Assembly: GCA_029945495.1 (NCBI GenBank)
Contig: JAQSCR010000564.1
Span: forward strand, 1 to 8,785
Direction: 5' to 3'
Length of the DNA: 8,785 bases
Origin: Pseudolabrys sp.
GTDB lineage: Bacteria; Pseudomonadota; Alphaproteobacteria; Rhizobiales; Xanthobacteraceae
The notes under the pieces: generated by a model
Told to the model about the DNA's origin: nothing
The model's database searches: none
The model's input: only the letters and a program-made list of their open reading frames with translations
Shown: positions 6,266-8,785 of the stretch, one piece after another
How the letters are laid out: the number at the start of each line of letters is the position of its first letter
How positions within the stretch are numbered: the stretch's first letter is position 1
Translations under genes and position numbers: made by a program

Positions 6266-6970
6266 ATGCTTCGCATTGAAAACCTCGACGTCTTCTACGG
6301 CGACGCGCGGGCGCTCGACGGCGTCTCGCTCGATATCGCCGAAGGTTCAATCGTCGCCATCGTCGGCGCCAATGGCGCCGGCAAGACCTCGCTGATCCGC
6401 ACCATTGCCGGCATGCACAGGCCGGGTCGCGGCCGCATCCTGTATCGCGGCGTCGATATCGCCGGCTGGCCGAGCCACAAGGTCTGCGACCTCGGCATCG
6501 GCCAGGTGGCGGAAGGCCGTCAGGTGTTTCCGACCTTGTCGATCGCCGAAAACCTGCTGACGGGCGCGCTGCTGCCGCGCGCTCGTGCGTTGCGCGACCG
6601 CAATCTCGAGAAGGTCTATGCGATGTTTCCGCTGCTCACCGAGCGGCGCAATCAGGCCGCCGGCACTTTGTCGGGCGGCGAACAGCAGATGCTGGCGATC
6701 GGACGCTGCCTGATGGGCGCGCCGGATCTGGTGATGTTCGACGAGCCGTCGCTCGGCCTGGCGCCGACCATCGTCCAGCAGGTGCTCAAGACAGTGCGCG
6801 ACCTCAACCGCGACGGCCTGACCTGCGTCCTGGTCGAGCAGAACGTCGCGGTGTCGCTCAAGCTCGCCAGCCAGGCCTATGTGCTGGAAAACGGCCGCGT
6901 CACGTTGTCGGGCACCGGCGAGGCGCTGCTCGGCGACGACCGGGTGCGGCAGGCCTATCTCGGCATGTAG
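6266..6970 (+). CDS. livF: Liv-type ABC importer ATPase LivF
   Basis: This 234-residue protein is the second ATPase and pairs with LivG. It has Walker A GANGAGKT (34-41), the family's EGRQVFPTLSIAENL (83-97), a canonical ABC signature LSGGE (135-139), Walker B LVMFDEPSLGLAP (155-167) and LVEQN (189-193), where Gln stands in place of the H-loop His as usual in LivF. From the ATG at 6266 the length matches LivF proteins (about 233-237). Upstream in-frame ATGs exist but would include the repeat; the AAAGGA spacing decides. Unlike the other overlapping genes of the operon, it is separated from livG by 100 bases of repeat DNA, so its translation cannot be coupled directly to livG. It ends 18 bases before the stop of the convergent small ORF. 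Confidence 0.93.
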   Translation: MLRIENLDVFYGDARALDGVSLDIAEGSIVAIVGANGAGKTSLIRTIAGMHRPGRGRILYRGVDIAGWPSHKVCDLGIGQVAEGRQVFPTLSIAENLLTGALLPRARALRDRNLEKVYAMFPLLTERRNQAAGTLSGGEQQMLAIGRCLMGAPDLVMFDEPSLGLAPTIVQQVLKTVRDLNRDGLTCVLVEQNVAVSLKLASQAYVLENGRVTLSGTGEALLGDDRVRQAYLGM

Positions 6971-6988
6971 TCCGGTGTGGAAGGCAGC

Positions 6989-7213
6989 CTAGCGCGGAAG
7001 ATAGCCGCGGCCGTGGACCCGGCGCTGGCGGCGCATCAGCAAATCGAGCGCGGCCACCCGCATGCTCAACGGGCAATGCGGGAAACTGGCGCGCAGCAGT
7101 TTGAGCGCCTCGGCGTCGGTCGCCGGCGAGAATTGCAGAACGCTTTCCGCCATGCGGGCGGCATCGGATGCCAGCGAAGCCGGACGCCATGCGATTTTGA
7201 GAGCTTCGCCCAT
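6989..7213 (-). CDS. Small uncharacterised protein (74 aa)
   Basis: I do not recognise a named family. The 74 residues have an ordinary soluble composition: a helical-looking N-terminal half (GEALKIAWRPASLASDAARM), then SPATDAEALKLLRASFPHC (about 29-47), and a basic C-terminus, LLMRRQRRVHGRGYLPR. There is no signal peptide or membrane segment. Evidence that it is real: an ATG at 7213 preceded by AAGGA at eight bases, strong G/C third-position bias in this frame, an arrangement convergent with livF (18-base gap), and a CtrA-like site 67 bases before the start codon. I have a vague recollection of similar short proteins in Bradyrhizobium relatives, unverified. Function unknown; a DNA-related or cell-cycle-linked role would be guesswork from the CtrA-like site alone. 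Confidence 0.65.
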   Translation of the reverse strand: MGEALKIAWRPASLASDAARMAESVLQFSPATDAEALKLLRASFPHCPLSMRVAALDLLMRRQRRVHGRGYLPR

Positions 7214-7279
7214 CGATCCGATCCTTGTGGGTTTCAGAGCCAGTCTGAGACCCCGGCAGCCCAGAGTGCGGCCTGTGCC

Positions 7280-7295
7280 GTTAGCAAATGGTTAA
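7280..7295 (-). promoter_or_regulatory. CtrA-like binding site upstream of the small ORF
   Basis: On the minus strand the bases read TTAACCATTTGCTAAC. The alphaproteobacterial cell-cycle regulator CtrA binds TTAA-N7-TTAAC, and this site matches eight of the nine defined bases, with the correct 7-base spacer. It stands 67 bases before the ATG at 7213, a position suited to overlapping a -35 region. Such a pattern can occur by chance, but it is unusual in DNA this GC-rich. Confidence 0.45.
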
Positions 7296-7304
7296 CAACG
7301 CGAA

Positions 7305-7332
7305 ACGGCCGGCGGTTCCATCCGCCGGCCGT
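7305..7332. terminator. Strong hairpin, probable terminator of the FAH-family gene
   Basis: ACGGCCGGCGG (7305-7315) and CCGCCGGCCGT (7322-7332) form a perfect 11-base stem with a 6-base TTCCAT loop. It lies 28 bases beyond the stop of the leftward FAH-family gene, where its terminator is expected. Leftward, the stem is followed only by a short T-run (TTTCGCGTT); rightward it is followed by CTTTTCGTGTCTTTT. It may work in both directions and would also separate the FAH gene from the small ORF. Confidence 0.65.
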
Positions 7333-7359
7333 CTTTTCGTGTCTTTTGACGGATCGAGA

Positions 7360-8061
7360 CTATTTCAGCGCCGGCCCGATGGTCACCGACAGGGTGCCGA
7401 CGCCTTCGACCGCGCATTCCAGTTTGTCGCCGGCCACACAGGCGGCAACGCCGGCCGGCGTTCCGGTCATGATGATGTCGCCGGCGGCCAGTTCGACCAT
7501 CTTCGACAGATCGGCGATGATTTCCGGCACGTTCCAGATCAGCTGGTTGAGATCGCCGTCCTGACGGATCGTGCCGTTGCACTTGAGCGTGATCTTGCCC
7601 GCCGTCGGGTGGCCGCTCTCGGAGGCCGGCTTGATCGCGCCCATTGGGGCGGAGTGGTCGAAGGCCTTGCCGACTTCCCACGGCCGCTTCAGGTCGCGCG
7701 AGGCGATCTGCAGGTCGCGGCGGGTGAGGTCGATGCCGACCGCATAGCCGTAGATGCAGTCATTGGCCTTGTCGGCGGGAATGTTGCGGCCGCCCGACTT
7801 GAGCGCCACCACCAGTTCGACCTCGTGGTGCATGTCCTTGGTCAGCGACGGATACGGCACGGTGCCGCCATCCGGTACGATCATGTCGGCCGCCTTGGCG
7901 AAATAGAACGGCGGCAGGCGCTCGTCCTGGCCCATCTCGCGGATGTGCTCGATGTAGTTACGGCCGACGCACCAGATGCGGCGGACCGGAAAAGTCTTGG
8001 AGGTGCCGGCAACCGCGATGACGGGCTGCGGCGGCGCAGGAATAACGGTGTCCGCGCTCAT
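7360..8061 (-). CDS. Fumarylacetoacetate hydrolase (FAH) family enzyme
   Basis: This 233-residue cytoplasmic protein is a single-domain FAH-family enzyme of the FAHD1/YcgM size class. These enzymes cleave C-C bonds of acylpyruvates or decarboxylate oxaloacetate using a divalent metal. The metal ligands are visible: Glu80 and Glu82 in MHHEVEL and Asp111 in GYAVGIDLTRRDLQ, with the same spacing as the FAHD1 ligands. Other landmarks are CVGRNYIEH (31-39), GKAFDHSAPMG (131-141) and the C-terminal GDIIMTGTPAGV (194-205). I chose the ATG at 8061, preceded by AAAGG at nine bases; a longer version from 8130 adds 23 low-information residues. Fumarylpyruvate hydrolase of the gentisate pathway is possible, but family sequence alone does not fix the substrate. 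A strong hairpin follows the stop, and the partial ABC exporter lies 125 bases upstream on the same strand. Confidence 0.92.
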   Translation of the reverse strand: MSADTVIPAPPQPVIAVAGTSKTFPVRRIWCVGRNYIEHIREMGQDERLPPFYFAKAADMIVPDGGTVPYPSLTKDMHHEVELVVALKSGGRNIPADKANDCIYGYAVGIDLTRRDLQIASRDLKRPWEVGKAFDHSAPMGAIKPASESGHPTAGKITLKCNGTIRQDGDLNQLIWNVPEIIADLSKMVELAAGDIIMTGTPAGVAACVAGDKLECAVEGVGTLSVTIGPALK

Positions 8062-8186
8062 GGGTTTTTGCCTTTGGATTTCAGGTTTAAGAGGGTGAAA
8101 AGAGGCCGATTGGCCCGGTTTTAGTGGCATTCCGGTATCGCATTATCCGGCGACGGACAAGGCGTAATGGAAAACGTCGCTCGATA

Positions 8187-8785
8187 CTAGGCGGGGGTCG
8201 CCATGGCCGCCGACGGCTGCCTGGGCTCCTGTTGCTTGAGCTGGAGGCCGTAGAACGAGGCATAGCGGCCGCCCTGCGCCAGCAGTTCGTCGTGCCGGCC
8301 GGATTCCGTCGCGTGGCCGTCTTCGATCACATAGATGCGGTCGGCGTGTGAAATCGTATGCAGGCGATGCGCGATCGCCAGCGTGGTGCGGCCTTCGAAC
8401 AGATGGTCCATCGCCTCGCGCACCTGCAGTTCGCTCTCCGAATCGAGCGCCGCCGTGGCTTCGTCGAGCAGGATGATCGGCGCATTCTTGATCAGCGCGC
8501 GCGCAATCGCGATGCGCTGGCGCTGGCCGCCGGAGAGTTGCAGGCCGTGCTCGCCGACCTGCGCGTCGTAGCCGAGCGGGAACTCCATGATGAAGTCGTG
8601 CGCATAGGCGCCCTTGGCGGCGGCGACGATCTCGTCCTCGCTGGCGCCGGGTTTGCCGAAGGCGATGTTCTCGCGGATCGTGCCGCGGAACAGGAATACG
8701 TCCTGCCCGACATAGGCGACGGTCTGGCGCAGCGAACGCCGCGACACCTTGGTGATGTCCTGGCCGTCGATGGCGATCCTGCCGT
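8187..8785 (-). CDS. MsbA/ABCB-type exporter, C-terminal ATPase domain (partial)
   Basis: The leftward reading frame is open from the window edge to the TAG at 8187-8189 and covers about 199 C-terminal residues; the membrane domain and Walker A lie outside. It begins GRIAIDGQDITKVSRRSLRQ, followed by the Q-loop VAYVGQDVFLFRGTIRENIAFG, the canonical signature LSGGQRQRIAIARAL, Walker B PIILLDEATAALD and H-loop His in LAIAHRLHTI. The D-loop Asp and the C-terminal GRHDELLAQGGRYASFYGLQ are typical of homodimeric or half-type ABC exporters that flip lipids or expel drugs. It differs clearly from the Liv importer ATPases. The ATG/GTG-like start near 8747 is internal, because the conserved frame continues upstream. 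Substrate is not predictable. Confidence 0.92.
   Translation of the reverse strand, partial: GRIAIDGQDITKVSRRSLRQTVAYVGQDVFLFRGTIRENIAFGKPGASEDEIVAAAKGAYAHDFIMEFPLGYDAQVGEHGLQLSGGQRQRIAIARALIKNAPIILLDEATAALDSESELQVREAMDHLFEGRTTLAIAHRLHTISHADRIYVIEDGHATESGRHDELLAQGGRYASFYGLQLKQQEPRQPSAAMATPA

Noticed and set aside
5347..6276. Antisense ORF of 309 aa opposite livG
   Set aside because: It runs through the palindromic repeat and opposite Walker motifs of a clear ATPase; shadow frame.
7232..7250. Short inverted repeat TCAGA-GCCAG-TCTGA upstream of the small ORF
   Set aside because: Five-base arms with no known regulator; a match of this size is expected by chance in several kilobases.
8090..8120. 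Possible terminator of the ABC exporter gene (GGCC-AATC-GGCC then TCTTTT, leftward)
   Set aside because: The stem is only four base pairs and lies about 70-90 bases after the stop; too weak to annotate.
7288..8124. Rightward ORF of 278 aa opposite the FAH-family gene
   Set aside because: The opposite strand encodes a full FAH domain with its metal ligands; this frame is low-complexity and starts inside the CtrA-like site region.
1..8785. CRISPR arrays, tRNA/rRNA genes, toxin-antitoxin pairs, phage or defence genes, intact insertion sequences
   Set aside because: I looked for regular short repeats, cloverleaf-like segments, small paired ORFs and transposase motifs and saw none. Apart from the repeats and sites reported, the window is ordinary transport and metabolism DNA.

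Overview
The window looks like a chromosomal segment of a GC-rich alphaproteobacterium, most likely Hyphomicrobiales of the Bradyrhizobium/Rhodopseudomonas/Xanthobacteraceae type. The grounds are the strong G/C third-position bias (which also creates many long antisense shadow ORFs), two palindromic repeat families that I recall as typical of this group, a Tat-exported Liv-type binding protein, and a CtrA-like site. The taxonomy is inference and no database was searched.

Layout. At 1-61 the window opens inside a palindromic repeat whose right end carries the ribosome binding site of an amidase-signature hydrolase (70-1368, +). The amidase runs tail to tail into a MarR-family regulator (1365-1895, -), and their stop codons share four bases. 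A 246-bp divergent region follows, with a perfect 7-7-7 palindrome (1965-1985) overlapping a sigma70-like promoter. A complete branched-chain-amino-acid-type (HAAT/Liv) ABC importer then reads rightward: binding protein (2142-3401), permeases livH (3567-4439) and livM (4436-5443), and ATPases livG (5440-6165) and livF (6266-6970). livH-livM and livM-livG overlap as ATGA. The binding-protein/livH gap holds a 96-bp palindromic repeat. The livG/livF gap holds a composite palindromic element that shares 61 identical bases with the window start.

The right part reads leftward: a small uncharacterised protein (6989-7213) with a CtrA-like site upstream, a perfect 11-bp hairpin (7305-7332), a fumarylacetoacetate hydrolase-family enzyme (7360-8061), and the C-terminal ATPase half of an MsbA-type exporter that runs off the window (8187-8785).

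How the parts may work together. The MarR repressor probably controls the divergent Liv operon, and possibly itself, through the 1965-1985 palindrome. MarR, a HAAT importer, an amidase and an FAH-family enzyme side by side fit uptake and breakdown of an amide or aromatic compound at least as well as plain leucine uptake, but the substrate cannot be read from sequence. I see no phage, CRISPR, toxin-antitoxin or other defence system, no rRNA or tRNA, and no intact insertion sequence. The unusual content is the repeats, the regulatory palindromes, the degenerate LivG signature motif and the small conserved-looking ORF.
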